This document shows positions 24,285 to 32,109 of a DNA stretch of 64,000 nucleotides, piece after piece. The stretch's first letter is position 1, and the number at the start of each line of letters is the position of its first letter. Location of the stretch: NCBI RefSeq assembly GCF_019297855.1, contig NZ_CP079194.1, positions 1,723,501 to 1,787,500 of the forward strand. Direction: 5' to 3'. The notes under the pieces were generated by a model. It was not told where the DNA came from. It saw only the letters and a program-made list of their open reading frames with translations, and ran no database searches. This DNA comes from Gymnodinialimonas ceratoperidinii. Lineage in GTDB: Bacteria > Pseudomonadota > Alphaproteobacteria > Rhodobacterales > Rhodobacteraceae. Position numbers and translations under genes: made by a program.

Positions 24285-26783
24285 ATGACCCAATTCGACG
24301 ATTCCGACGCCTTCGAGGCCGCCGCCACCTCTTCCCTTGCCGCCCGCGCCATGGCCACGGCGCCGCAGGGCGCGGCCCCCTATATGGAAGGGCTGAACCC
24401 GGCGCAGGAGGCCGCCGTCCGACAACTCGACGGCCCGGTCCTGATGCTCGCGGGCGCCGGTACCGGCAAGACCCGCGCGCTCACCGCCCGGATCGCGCAT
24501 CTGATGGCCACCGGCACCGCGCGCCCGAACGAGATCCTCGCCGTGACCTTCACCAACAAGGCCGCGCGCGAGATGAAGACCCGCGTCGGCGCACTGCTCG
24601 GGCAACCGGCCGAGGGGATGCCCTGGCTCGGCACCTTCCACGCCATCTGCGTCAAGCTCCTGCGCCGTCATGCAGAACTGGTGGGGCTGAAATCCAACTT
24701 CACCATCCTCGACATGGACGACCAGAATCGCCTGCTCAAGCAGCTGATCGTGGCCGAAGGCATCGACGACAAGCGCTGGCCGGCGCGCGGGTTGGGGTCG
24801 CTGATCGACGGCTGGAAGAACCGCGCCTTGACGCCCGAACAGGTACCCTCTGCCGATCATGGCGCCTTCAACAACCAGGGCGTGAAGCTCTACGGCCAGT
24901 ATCAAACCCGCCTGAAGGAGCTGAACGCCTGCGACTTCGGCGACCTGCTGCTCCACGTCATCCGCATCTTTCAGGAGAACGAGGATCTGCTGCAGCAATA
25001 CCAGCGCTGGTTCCGCTACATCCTCGTGGACGAGTACCAGGATACCAACGTCGCCCAATACCTCTGGCTGCGGCTGCTGGCGGCGGGGCACAAGAACATC
25101 TGCTGCGTCGGCGACGATGACCAGTCGATCTACGGCTGGCGCGGCGCCGAAGTGGGCAACATCCTGCGCTTCGAGAAGGATTTTCCCGGCGCCCATGTCG
25201 TCCGGCTTGAGCAGAACTACCGCTCCACCGGCCACATCCTTGCCGCCGCGTCGGGCGTCATTGCGGGCAACCGCGGGCGGCTCGGCAAGACCCTTTGGAC
25301 CGACGGCGAGGACGGCGAGAAGGTCCGCCTGATCGGCCATTGGGACGGCGATGAGGAGGCCCGCTGGGTCGGCGAGGAGATCGAGGCCATGGGCCACGGC
25401 ACCCGCGGCATGGACCCGATCGGCCCCAACGACATCGCCATCCTCGTGCGCGCCAGCCACCAGATGCGCGCCTTCGAGGACCGCTTCCTCACCATCGGTC
25501 TGCCCTACCGTGTCATCGGCGGCCCGCGCTTCTACGAGCGGATGGAGATCCGCGATGCCATGGCCTATTTCCGCGTCGTGGTCAGCCCCGACGACGACCT
25601 CGCCTTCGAGCGGATCGTCAACACCCCCAAGCGCGGCCTCGGCGACAAGGCACAGCAGACAATCCAGCGCATGGCGCGCAGCAACGGCGTCAGCCTGCTG
25701 GAAGGCGCGCGGCTCTGCGTCGAGACGCAGGCCATCGGCGGCAAGGGCGGGCGCGAGCTGCGCACGTTGGTCGACGGCCTCGCGCGCTGGCGCGGGCATC
25801 TCAACGGCGGACTGCGCGCCGTGGGTCCGGTGGATGACCTGATCGACGAGGAAGTCGAGCCCGTCGGCGGCCAGCTCGGCATGAGCCACGTGGAACTGGC
25901 CGAGATCATCCTCGACGAAAGCGGCTATACCGCCCATTGGCAGAACGACAAGACGCCCGAAGGGCCGGGCCGGCTGGAAAACCTCAAGGAACTGGTCAAG
26001 GCCTTGGAAAACTTCGAAAACCTGCAAGGGTTTCTCGAACATGTCAGCCTGATCATGGACAACGAGCAGGACGATCAGGAACCCAAGGTCACCCTGATGA
26101 CGCTCCACGCCGCCAAGGGTCTGGAGTTTCCTGCCGTTTTCCTTCCGGGGTGGGAAGATGGCCTCTTTCCCTCGCAACGCTCGATGGACGAAAGCGGCCA
26201 GAGCGGGCTGGAGGAGGAACGCCGCCTCGCCTACGTGGGCATCACCCGCGCCGAGAAGGTCTGCACCATCTCTTTCGCCGGCAACCGCCGTGTCTACGGG
26301 CAATGGCAAAGCCAGATGCCGTCGCGCTTCATCGACGAATTGCCCGAGGATCATGTCGAAGTGCTCACCCCGCCGGGCCTTTACGGGCATCAGGGCGGCA
26401 TGGGCGGTCAGATGCGCGGCATGGGCGCCAGCGCCAGCCCGGTCGAGCGGGATATGGCGGGCTCCAACCTGCACGAGAAAGCGGCGCGGGCTGACGTCTA
26501 CAACTCGCCGGGCTGGAAGCGCCTGCAGGCGCGGCAGGGCCAATATGGCACCCGCCAGCCGACCGAGGCGAAGGCGATGACCATCGACGCCGAGGCGATC
26601 AGCGCCTTTTCCATCGGCGACCGGGTCTTTCACCAAAAATTCGGCTACGGCGCCGTTGTCTCGGTCGAAGGCGACAAGCTCGGGATCGAGTTCGAGAAGG
26701 CGGGCAGCAAGCACGTTGTCGGCCGCTTCCTTGTCGCGGCGGGGCAGGAGAGCGGGCAGGATGACGGCGACGTTCCGTTCTAG
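24285..26783 (+). CDS. uvrD: ATP-dependent DNA helicase UvrD/PcrA
   Basis: An 832-residue superfamily 1A 3'-5' helicase with all motifs in order: LAGAGTGKTRALTARIAHL (Walker A, about 56), TFTNKAAREMKTR, LVDEYQDTN, GDDDQSIYGWRGA, EQNYRSTG, VTLMTLHAAKGLEF and EERRLAYVGITRAE. The C-terminus (RVFHQKFGYGAVVSVEGDKL) is a Tudor-like RNA-polymerase-binding module as in PcrA. It unwinds DNA in nucleotide excision and mismatch repair and removes stalled complexes. The upstream SOS box implies LexA control. Confidence 0.95.
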   Translation: MTQFDDSDAFEAAATSSLAARAMATAPQGAAPYMEGLNPAQEAAVRQLDGPVLMLAGAGTGKTRALTARIAHLMATGTARPNEILAVTFTNKAAREMKTRVGALLGQPAEGMPWLGTFHAICVKLLRRHAELVGLKSNFTILDMDDQNRLLKQLIVAEGIDDKRWPARGLGSLIDGWKNRALTPEQVPSADHGAFNNQGVKLYGQYQTRLKELNACDFGDLLLHVIRIFQENEDLLQQYQRWFRYILVDEYQDTNVAQYLWLRLLAAGHKNICCVGDDDQSIYGWRGAEVGNILRFEKDFPGAHVVRLEQNYRSTGHILAAASGVIAGNRGRLGKTLWTDGEDGEKVRLIGHWDGDEEARWVGEEIEAMGHGTRGMDPIGPNDIAILVRASHQMRAFEDRFLTIGLPYRVIGGPRFYERMEIRDAMAYFRVVVSPDDDLAFERIVNTPKRGLGDKAQQTIQRMARSNGVSLLEGARLCVETQAIGGKGGRELRTLVDGLARWRGHLNGGLRAVGPVDDLIDEEVEPVGGQLGMSHVELAEIILDESGYTAHWQNDKTPEGPGRLENLKELVKALENFENLQGFLEHVSLIMDNEQDDQEPKVTLMTLHAAKGLEFPAVFLPGWEDGLFPSQRSMDESGQSGLEEERRLAYVGITRAEKVCTISFAGNRRVYGQWQSQMPSRFIDELPEDHVEVLTPPGLYGHQGGMGGQMRGMGASASPVERDMAGSNLHEKAARADVYNSPGWKRLQARQGQYGTRQPTEAKAMTIDAEAISAFSIGDRVFHQKFGYGAVVSVEGDKLGIEFEKAGSKHVVGRFLVAAGQESGQDDGDVPF

Positions 26784-26921
26784 AGCCCCGCGAGGGGGCG
26801 GATTTCCCCCTCTCGACCTGTGGCCCCCGGCCCACTAGGCTCCGATCCGACCCGTGATCCGAGCCCGCCGCGCCTGCGCGCGGGCCCGTGAACACGCCCG
26901 CAAGACGTGAAGGAGTTCAAC

Positions 26922-27503
26922 ATGTTGCCGCGTTTTCTATCGGCTCTGACACTGTGCGCCCTGTCGGTTGGCCTCAGCTCCGGCGGGCAGGCCCAAGAGG
27001 CGTCGCAGGACTTCCTGACCCGCGCTGAAATCACCGCCCATATGGATGCCTCGGCCTTCTGCTACTTCCCCGATGCCCGCACCTCCTGCGCCTGGGCCGA
27101 GATCTACGTGGAGCAAAACGCCGATCACGTGGTTCTGGTCACCGCCTCCGCGACCTGGGACAACCCGATGGAAGTGGCCCGCTACCGCATCGACTGGCGC
27201 GGCGACGCGCTGTGCATTCCCTACGAGGATCAGGGCCTGCAAGCGATGTGGGAGGCCGAGGGCTATCGCTTTCCTTTCGATCTCGACGGTTTCACGGCGC
27301 TCCCCGATGAGATGCTCCCCGCCCGCCGCGAGGAACTGCGCGAGACCTCGCCGCGCGAGTTCTGTTTCCAGTACAGCGCGGATCCGGAGAACGCGAATCG
27401 GCTCTTGCAGCATGTCTTCCGCGACGGTGTCTGGGATGCAGAGCAGGACCCGATCGCACTGGTGCCGCGCTTTGCCAGCGGCGTGGCGATCCGGCCGAAT
27501 TAA
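26922..27503 (+). CDS. Hypothetical secreted protein
   Basis: A 193-residue protein with a Sec signal peptide (LPRFLSALTLCALSVGLSS, cleavage near AQA at about 24). The mature part is acidic with several Cys and Trp residues (FCYFPDARTSCAWAEIYVEQ) and no recognised domain. I chose the ATG at 26922, which has AAGGAG six bases upstream, over the ATG at 26907. Its stop overlaps the stop of the convergent LysE gene by 3 bases. It follows uvrD by 138 bp. Confidence 0.72.
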   Translation: MLPRFLSALTLCALSVGLSSGGQAQEASQDFLTRAEITAHMDASAFCYFPDARTSCAWAEIYVEQNADHVVLVTASATWDNPMEVARYRIDWRGDALCIPYEDQGLQAMWEAEGYRFPFDLDGFTALPDEMLPARREELRETSPREFCFQYSADPENANRLLQHVFRDGVWDAEQDPIALVPRFASGVAIRPN

Positions 27504-28102
27504 CCCTCGCCGAGGATGATGGGGTAGAGCGACAGCACCAGCAGCGCCGCCATCGTCCAGTTGAACACCCGAAGCCGCCCCGGCGCGGCCAGCCAGCGCC
27601 GCACCTGCGTGCCGCCCCAGGCCCAGGTGGCGACGGAGGGCAGGTTCACCAGCGCGAAGACGACGCCCACAAGCACCGCGCCGGACCATCCGGTGCCTTC
27701 CGGCGCATAGGTCGTCTGGGCGTAGATCGACATGTAGACGGCCTTGGGGTTGACCCATTGGAACCCCGCCGCCTGCAAGAAGGTGAGGGGGCGCGCGTCC
27801 TCCTTCGCGTGGGCGGGCGGGGCCGCATTGGCCACTTTCCACGCCAGCCACAGCAGATAGGCGACCGAGATCACCGTCAGCACCGTGCGGAGCCATGGAA
27901 TCAGCACGAAGACCTGCACCAGCCCAAGGCCCAGAAGCACCGTCATCGCCCCGTGGCCGAGCGATACGCCCAACATATGCGGCACCGTGCGCCGCAGCCC
28001 GAAGTTCACGCCCGAGGCCATCAGCATGATGTTGTTAGGTCCCGGCGTGATCGAGGAGGCGAAGGCGAAAAGCACAAGGCCGGTGAGGATTTCATAAGTC
28101 AT
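27500..28102 (-). CDS. LysE/RhtB-family amino acid exporter
   Basis: A 200-residue membrane protein with six hydrophobic segments. It has the family N-terminus SSITPGPNNIMLMASGVNFG and LGVSLGHGAMTVLLGLG. Members export amino acids such as homoserine, threonine, lysine or leucine. It is divergent from an Lrp-type regulator with a 72-bp shared promoter region, the usual arrangement for regulated amino acid exporters, so that regulator is probably its activator. The substrate is not determined. Confidence 0.88.
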   Translation of the reverse strand: MTYEILTGLVLFAFASSITPGPNNIMLMASGVNFGLRRTVPHMLGVSLGHGAMTVLLGLGLVQVFVLIPWLRTVLTVISVAYLLWLAWKVANAAPPAHAKEDARPLTFLQAAGFQWVNPKAVYMSIYAQTTYAPEGTGWSGAVLVGVVFALVNLPSVATWAWGGTQVRRWLAAPGRLRVFNWTMAALLVLSLYPIILGEG

Positions 28103-28110
28103 TGCGCAAT
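28101..28110. promoter_or_regulatory. Candidate Lrp-type regulator site in the lysE/lrp divergent region
   Basis: ATTGCGCAAT is a perfect 10-bp palindrome overlapping the lysE start codon. A related ACTGCGCAAC lies at 28163-28172 just before the regulator start. Paired sites of this kind are expected for Lrp/AsnC octamers. The role is inferred from position. Confidence 0.4.
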
Positions 28111-28174
28111 CTTACGGAGGAAACTTCGGAATGAAATTGCTAAATTCGGTGCTGGCGGCAATACTGCGCAACAA

Positions 28175-28627
28175 ATGCCGAAGATCGACGATAAAGATCG
28201 CCAGATATTGCGCGAGTTGAGCCGCGACGGCCGGATATCGAACCTCGACCTGGCCGAGCGCGTGTCGCTGTCGCCCTCTGCCAGCCTGCGCCGGGTTCAG
28301 GCGCTGGAGGCGCAGGGCGTGATCTCGGGCTACCGCGCCGTGCTTGACCCCGCTGCCATGGGCATCGGCTTTGTCGCCTATATGACCGTAGGTCTGAACC
28401 TCCACACCAAGGGCGCGCAGGAGGCGTTCGAGGCCGCCGTGGCGCGGGCTGCGGAAGTGGTGGAATGCCACAACATCACCGGCACCGTGGAATATCTGCT
28501 GCGCGTCGAGGTGGCGGATCTGACCACCTACAAGCGATTCCATACCGATGTTCTGGGCGCGCTGCCGCAGGTGGCGACGATCACGACCTACGTGGTGATG
28601 GGATCTCCCAAGGATACCCGCGCCTGA
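28175..28627 (+). CDS. Lrp/AsnC-family transcriptional regulator
   Basis: A 150-residue protein with the N-terminal winged helix (IDDKDRQILRELSRDGRISN, then LAERVSLSPSASLRRVQAL) and the C-terminal RAM ligand-binding domain (VVECHNITGTVEYLLRVEV). It is divergent from the LysE exporter and probably controls it in response to an amino acid. The ATG at 28175 gives the family N-terminus; the frame upstream is unrelated. It converges on the terminator of the hairpin RNA array 17 bp past its stop. Confidence 0.9.
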   Translation: MPKIDDKDRQILRELSRDGRISNLDLAERVSLSPSASLRRVQALEAQGVISGYRAVLDPAAMGIGFVAYMTVGLNLHTKGAQEAFEAAVARAAEVVECHNITGTVEYLLRVEVADLTTYKRFHTDVLGALPQVATITTYVVMGSPKDTRA

Positions 28628-28643
28628 AGGGGGCCTTCAAACG

Positions 28644-28689
28644 AAAAAAGGCGATGATGGTGTTCTGGGAGGAAGACACCATCACCGCC
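28644..28689 (-). terminator. Array-ending intrinsic terminator carrying CCTCCC in its loop
   Basis: A 14-bp stem (13 Watson-Crick pairs, one G-U) spans 28650-28689 and is followed by six T on the minus strand (28644-28649). The loop contains TTCCTCCC. Confidence 0.92.
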
Positions 28690-28727
28690 GATTTCTGACC
28701 CGCTCGTTGGGAGGAACAAGCAAGGTC
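28644..28727 (-). ncRNA. CcsR/cuckoo-type sRNA unit 4 (hairpins 7 and 8, with terminator)
   Basis: Hairpin 7 (28697-28727) has a 7-bp stem GCTTGTT/AACGAGC (one G-U pair) with loop CCTCCC and an outer GACC/GGTC. Hairpin 8 (28650-28689) has a 14-bp stem with TTCCTCCC in its loop and a T6 tract, so it doubles as the terminator of the whole array. The unit division is inferred from two hairpins per CcsR RNA in Rhodobacter sphaeroides. Confidence 0.78.
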
Positions 28728-28732
28728 TGGGC

Positions 28733-28809
28733 GCAGCGTCCATCCAAGGGAGGAGAGGACTTCCGCTGCTGTTTTCAGACCGATCCAATGGGAGGAAAGG
28801 CTCGATCTG
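28733..28809 (-). ncRNA. CcsR/cuckoo-type sRNA unit 3 (hairpins 5 and 6)
   Basis: Hairpin 5 (28776-28809) has an 11-bp stem with one mismatch (CAGATCGAGCC with GGATCGGTCTG) and loop TTTCCTCCCATT. Hairpin 6 (28733-28769) pairs GCAGC with GCTGC and GTCC with GGAC across a 4-base bulge, with CTCCTCCC in the loop. Confidence 0.75.
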
Positions 28810-28821
28810 CCGTGTGGTTCC

Positions 28822-28883
28822 GCTCCTAAGGGAGGAGGAGGAGCTTCACCGTCTATCGCGACCCCAATGGGAGGAAAGAGGCC
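28822..28883 (-). ncRNA. CcsR/cuckoo-type sRNA unit 2 (hairpins 3 and 4)
   Basis: Hairpin 3 (28860-28883) pairs GGCCTC with GGGGTC (two G-U pairs) around TTTCCTCCCAAT-like loop sequence. Hairpin 4 (28822-28844) has a perfect 6-bp stem GCTCCT/AGGAGC and a loop containing the full CCTCCTCCC published for R. sphaeroides CcsR RNAs. Confidence 0.76.
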
Positions 28884-28923
28884 GGACGTCTGACCCGTTT
28901 CCGGGCCGTTGTTAGGGTGCGGG

Positions 28924-28984
28924 CGCATCCGAGGGAGGATCGTTTGCGGCCCGCTGTCCCGGATGCCCTATGGGAGGATAGGGC
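28924..28984 (-). ncRNA. CcsR/cuckoo-type sRNA unit 1 (hairpins 1 and 2)
   Basis: Hairpin 1 (28965-28984) is a perfect 7-bp stem GCCCTAT/ATAGGGC with the loop CCTCCC exactly. Hairpin 2 (28924-28948) has a 9-position stem with two internal mismatches and loop TCCTCCC. The unit begins 45 bp after the DUF1127 stop codon on the same strand and is presumably co-transcribed and processed. Confidence 0.78.
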
Positions 28985-29029
28985 CCGGTATCTGGTATCG
29001 GTCCGGCGCGATTGCCAGACCTTGGAGGC

Positions 29030-29251
29030 TCAGACGTTGTCGCCGTAAGCCGCTTCCAGCGCGATGCGCTTGATCATGGAGGCGTTCATGCCCAGATCAG
29101 CCAGTTCGCGGTTGGACAGCTGGTTGAGTTCGTTCAGCGTGCGGCGGTAAACGCGCCAGTTGCCGTAGGATTGTGCGACGGCTTCGCGGAGTTCGGTCAG
29201 GCGTTGGCCGAAGGTTGCGGTCGCGGTGCGGTTGCCTGTGATGTAGGCCAT
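29030..29251 (-). CDS. Small DUF1127 protein, CcaF1-like RNA-associated factor
   Basis: A 73-residue basic protein with the DUF1127 core at residues 30-66: YGNWRVYRRTLNELNQLSNR then ELADLGMNASMIKRIALEAA. Rhodobacter sphaeroides CcaF1 is a 71-residue DUF1127 protein that binds RNA and affects maturation of the CcsR RNAs lying directly downstream of it; this gene has the same size and the same neighbour. The ATG at 29251 has GAGGACT upstream; the frame extends further without a better start. It is expected to be stress-induced through an RpoH- or RpoE-type sigma factor. Confidence 0.88.
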   Translation of the reverse strand: MAYITGNRTATATFGQRLTELREAVAQSYGNWRVYRRTLNELNQLSNRELADLGMNASMIKRIALEAAYGDNV

Positions 29252-29341
29252 GGTAGTCCTCGATTTCTCTGTAGGCTTCCGGGGGCTCTTGCCCTTCCGT
29301 CGCCCAAGTGATTTGGCTGTGTCTCGCTCTGTTGAGATTGA

Positions 29342-29368
29342 AGATAGGCGAATGCTGCGGCTGCACAA
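29342..29368 (-). promoter_or_regulatory. Possible stress sigma factor promoter of the DUF1127 gene
   Basis: On the minus strand TTGTGC and CCTATCT are separated by 14 bp, about 90 bp before the start codon, loosely resembling RpoH-type promoters (CTTG and CCAT/CTAT elements). A palindrome TGCTGC-TAT-GCAGCA lies just upstream at about 29384-29398. Both are weak calls. Confidence 0.3.
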
Positions 29369-29440
29369 TGAACGTTTCCGAAATGCTGCTATGCAGCACG
29401 TGCATGGCGCATTTTCCTTTGGTTACGTATGGTTAACTGA

Positions 29441-30643
29441 ATGCTGATTGCCGGTGGTGCCTTCAAGGATCGTCAGTTTCGCCTGTTTTTCGGCGGCGTC
29501 TTCTTTGCGGTGCAGGCCATCTGGATCCAGCGCGTCACCTTGGGCTGGCTGGCGTGGGAGAGGACCGGACAGGCCTCTGCCGTGGGCCTCGTCGCGGCAC
29601 TCAGTCTGTTCCCGACCTTGCTCTTCGGCCCGTTCTTCGGGGTCATGGCGGACCGTGTCGACATCCGCAAAGCGGCGCTGGTGACCAACGGGCTGATGGC
29701 GGCGATCATCGCGGTCCTCGCACTTCTGGCGAGCGAGGTGGGGGCGGTGGGCCTGTCGCTCGCCGCGCTCAGCATCGGGCTCATTTCGGCGGCCCATCAC
29801 CCAGTGCGCATGTCGCTCGGGCCGCGGCTGGTCTCGGCCGAGATGGTGCAGCACGTCGTCTCTATCACCGCGCTCAACTTCAACCTCGCGCGGCTCGTGG
29901 CTCCGGTGCTTGCGGGGTGGGTCATCGCCACGGCGGGCGGGGCCACGGCGCTCTGGCTCGCGGCACTGTGCTATGTGCCGATGCTGGCGGTGTTGCCCGC
30001 GCTGCACCCCCGCAGCCTGCCGCCGCGCGCCGCAGCCCCGATTCTCAGTGATCTGGTCGAGGGCGTCCGCTATGCGGCGGCCGATCCGCTGATCTGGCAG
30101 GCGCTGTTGATGACGATGATCTTTGCCACCTCCGCACGGGGCGCGCTCGAGGTGTTGCCGGTGGTGGCCGACGGCGGCTTCGGCCGGGGCGCGGCGGGCC
30201 TTGGCTTCCTGACGGCGGCGGCGGGCGTCGGCGCGCTGACCTCGGCGCTCCTCAAGGCGGGCGGCGTGTCGGCCGTGGGCGCACGGATCTCGCGCACCGT
30301 CTGGGTCGCCTCCTTCGCGGGGCAGGGGGCGGTGATCGCCATGGGCCTCGCGCCGAGCTGGCCGCTGGTCCTGCTGGCCGTGGCCCTCACCGGGCTCAGC
30401 TCCACATGGTGCGGTGTCTCGCTGCAATCGGCGATCCAGACCGGCCTGCCCGATGCCTTCCGCGGCCGGGTGATGAGCTTCTGGGTCGTGGTGGGTTTCG
30501 GCACCGTCTCGCTTGGCTCCGTCGCCATCGGGGCGGCCGCGGACCTGATCGGCATCGGCCCCGCGCTGGCCGTGGCCGGCACGCTCGGCACCCTCGGCAT
30601 GGTGATTGTGGGGGTGCGCGCGCGCACAAACCCTCCTATGTGA
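29441..30643 (+). CDS. MFS transporter (DHA3/EntS-like)
   Basis: A 400-residue major facilitator with about 12 hydrophobic segments. The loop 2-3 motif is GVMADRVDIRKA, and the N-terminus FKDRQFRLFFGGVFFAVQ is typical of the MFS_3/EntS-like exporter branch. It probably exports a drug or siderophore-like compound, but the substrate cannot be read. The ATG at 29441 has a poor ribosome binding site; no better start is visible. It is divergent from the DUF1127 gene with 189 bp between. Confidence 0.83.
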   Translation: MLIAGGAFKDRQFRLFFGGVFFAVQAIWIQRVTLGWLAWERTGQASAVGLVAALSLFPTLLFGPFFGVMADRVDIRKAALVTNGLMAAIIAVLALLASEVGAVGLSLAALSIGLISAAHHPVRMSLGPRLVSAEMVQHVVSITALNFNLARLVAPVLAGWVIATAGGATALWLAALCYVPMLAVLPALHPRSLPPRAAAPILSDLVEGVRYAAADPLIWQALLMTMIFATSARGALEVLPVVADGGFGRGAAGLGFLTAAAGVGALTSALLKAGGVSAVGARISRTVWVASFAGQGAVIAMGLAPSWPLVLLAVALTGLSSTWCGVSLQSAIQTGLPDAFRGRVMSFWVVVGFGTVSLGSVAIGAAADLIGIGPALAVAGTLGTLGMVIVGVRARTNPPM

Positions 30644-30700
30644 GAGGAAAGCCCCCGCACGGGCACCGAGACGAAACGAGAATTTGCAAAAGGACGCCCC

Positions 30701-31801
30701 ATGGCCCTGACCCGCGACACCATCCTTGAAGCCCTGACGAAGATCGGCCTGCCCGACGGCGGCGACCTTGTCAGCCGCGACATGATCCGCGCGCTCACCG
30801 TGAACGAGGGCAAGGTCAGCTTCATCATCGAGGCCCCGTCGCCCGCGATTGCGCAACAGATGGCGGGCCTGCGCGCGGGCGTGGAGGAGTTCATCGGCAA
30901 GATGGATGGCGTCAGACAGGTCTCTGTCGCGCTGACGGCCCACAGCGCCGCGCCTTCCGCCCCCGGCGCCGCGCCCGGTGGTCCCAAGGGCGCGCCTCCG
31001 ACGCTGTCGGTGGGCGGACACATGAAGCCGCAGGAAGGCTCGATGAAGCCCAAGGGCGTCAAGCGCATCATCGGCATCGGCTCCGGCAAGGGCGGGGTGG
31101 GCAAATCCACCGTCTCCACCAACCTTGCCGTGGCACTGGCGCGTCAGGGGCGCAAGGTGGGCCTTCTGGACGCCGACATCTACGGCCCCTCGGTGCCGCG
31201 CATGATGGGCGTCAACAAGCGCCCCGCCTCGCCTGACGGCAAGACGATCATCCCGCTGCAGGGCCACGGCGTCACGCTGATGTCCATCGGGTTCATGCTG
31301 CCCGCCGAGAAGGCCGTGGTCTGGCGCGGGCCGATGCTGATGGGCGCGCTGCAACAGATGCTGACCCAGGTGGAGTGGGGCGAGTTGGACGTGCTGCTCG
31401 TCGATCTGCCACCCGGCACCGGCGATGTGGCGATGACGCTCTGCCAGAAGTCCGAGGTGACGGGCGCTATCGTCGTCTCCACCCCGCAGGACGTGGCGCT
31501 TCTGGACGCGCGCAAGGCGCTCGACATGTTCTCCTCCCTGAAGACCCCTGTGCTCGGCCTGATCGAGAACATGGCCACGTACCATTGCCCCAACTGCGGC
31601 CACGAGGCGCATATCTTCGGGGAGGGGGGCGTGCGCACCGAGGCCGAGAAGATGGACATCCCCTTCCTCGGCGCCCTGCCGATCGATCTGGACACCCGGA
31701 TTGCCGGAGATGCCGGCGACCCCATCGCGCTCGGCGACAGCCCGATGGCCGAAGCCTATGCCAGCCTCGCGCGGCGCTTTATCGACGGCGGCATGGCCTG
31801 A
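30701..31801 (+). CDS. apbC: Mrp/NBP35-family iron-sulfur carrier ATPase
   Basis: A 366-residue protein with an N-terminal MIP18/DUF59-like domain (1 to about 90), a Gly/Pro-rich linker, and a deviant Walker A P-loop ATPase (SGKGGVGKSTVSTNLAVALA, about 127-146) with LVDLPPGTGD. CPNCG near residue 296 provides the CxxC that bridges an Fe-S cluster in the dimer. Family members deliver Fe-S clusters to target proteins. It ends at a strong terminator just before the dcw leader. Confidence 0.93.
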   Translation: MALTRDTILEALTKIGLPDGGDLVSRDMIRALTVNEGKVSFIIEAPSPAIAQQMAGLRAGVEEFIGKMDGVRQVSVALTAHSAAPSAPGAAPGGPKGAPPTLSVGGHMKPQEGSMKPKGVKRIIGIGSGKGGVGKSTVSTNLAVALARQGRKVGLLDADIYGPSVPRMMGVNKRPASPDGKTIIPLQGHGVTLMSIGFMLPAEKAVVWRGPMLMGALQQMLTQVEWGELDVLLVDLPPGTGDVAMTLCQKSEVTGAIVVSTPQDVALLDARKALDMFSSLKTPVLGLIENMATYHCPNCGHEAHIFGEGGVRTEAEKMDIPFLGALPIDLDTRIAGDAGDPIALGDSPMAEAYASLARRFIDGGMA

Positions 31802-31810
31802 CCAATTCCC

Positions 31811-31839
31811 TCGGGGGCGAATGCGCCCCCGATACTTTT
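31811..31839 (+). terminator. Intrinsic terminator after apbC
   Basis: A perfect 9-bp stem TCGGGGGCG/CGCCCCCGA closes a tetraloop AATG and is followed by TACTTTT. It lies 9 bp after the stop codon and separates apbC from the mraZ leader. Confidence 0.92.
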
Positions 31840-32076
31840 CCCAATTCCCCTGATTCCGACCCCCGCAGTCGCGCGACGAATCAACAATTCCAGAACAAAA
31901 CGGGATCACGCCGCCGTGATCGCGCCGGAGTGGCCCGGTTTCTGGAAAAATTTGCCACCATCCCCCACTTCCTCCCCCCACCGCTCCCCACCCCAAGATG
32001 ATGGGATTTGCTGCTGTGCGCCCACAATATCCGCCATGAGGGCTGTGTCTTTTCGACACCACCGAGGGGGTAGGTT

Positions 32077-32106
32077 TGGGGCTGAATCGGGCAAAGTGGG
32101 AGAAGG
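32077..32106 (+). promoter_or_regulatory. MraZ box (three TGGGN-type direct repeats)
   Basis: TGGGG (32077), TCGGG (32087) and TGGGA (32097) recur at exact 10-bp steps, as in MraZ operators. A further TGGGA lies in the same phase at 32127. They are about 350 bp before mraZ, so the promoter must be far upstream. Autorepression of the dcw cluster by MraZ is the expected role. Confidence 0.68.
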
Positions 32107-32109
32107 TTC

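Noticed and set aside
26791..26817. Terminator after uvrD
   Set aside because: GAGGGGG/CCCCCTC forms a stem but there is no T tract, so it was not called as an intrinsic terminator.
28667..28978. Forward-strand series of Shine-Dalgarno sequences (GGGAGGA) for tiny genes
   Set aside because: No consistent start codon and frame follows the eight GGGAGG motifs. The stems, terminator direction and DUF1127 neighbour all point to minus-strand RNAs.
28644..28984. CRISPR array
   Set aside because: Regular spacing near 40 bp suggested it, but the only constant part is a 6-9 base loop motif inside variable self-pairing stems. CRISPR repeats would be longer and identical.
29421..29440. CtrA site in the DUF1127/MFS divergent region
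   Set aside because: GTTAACC and TTAC half sites are present but spaced by 6, not the 7 bp of TTAA-N7-TTAA, and one half deviates.
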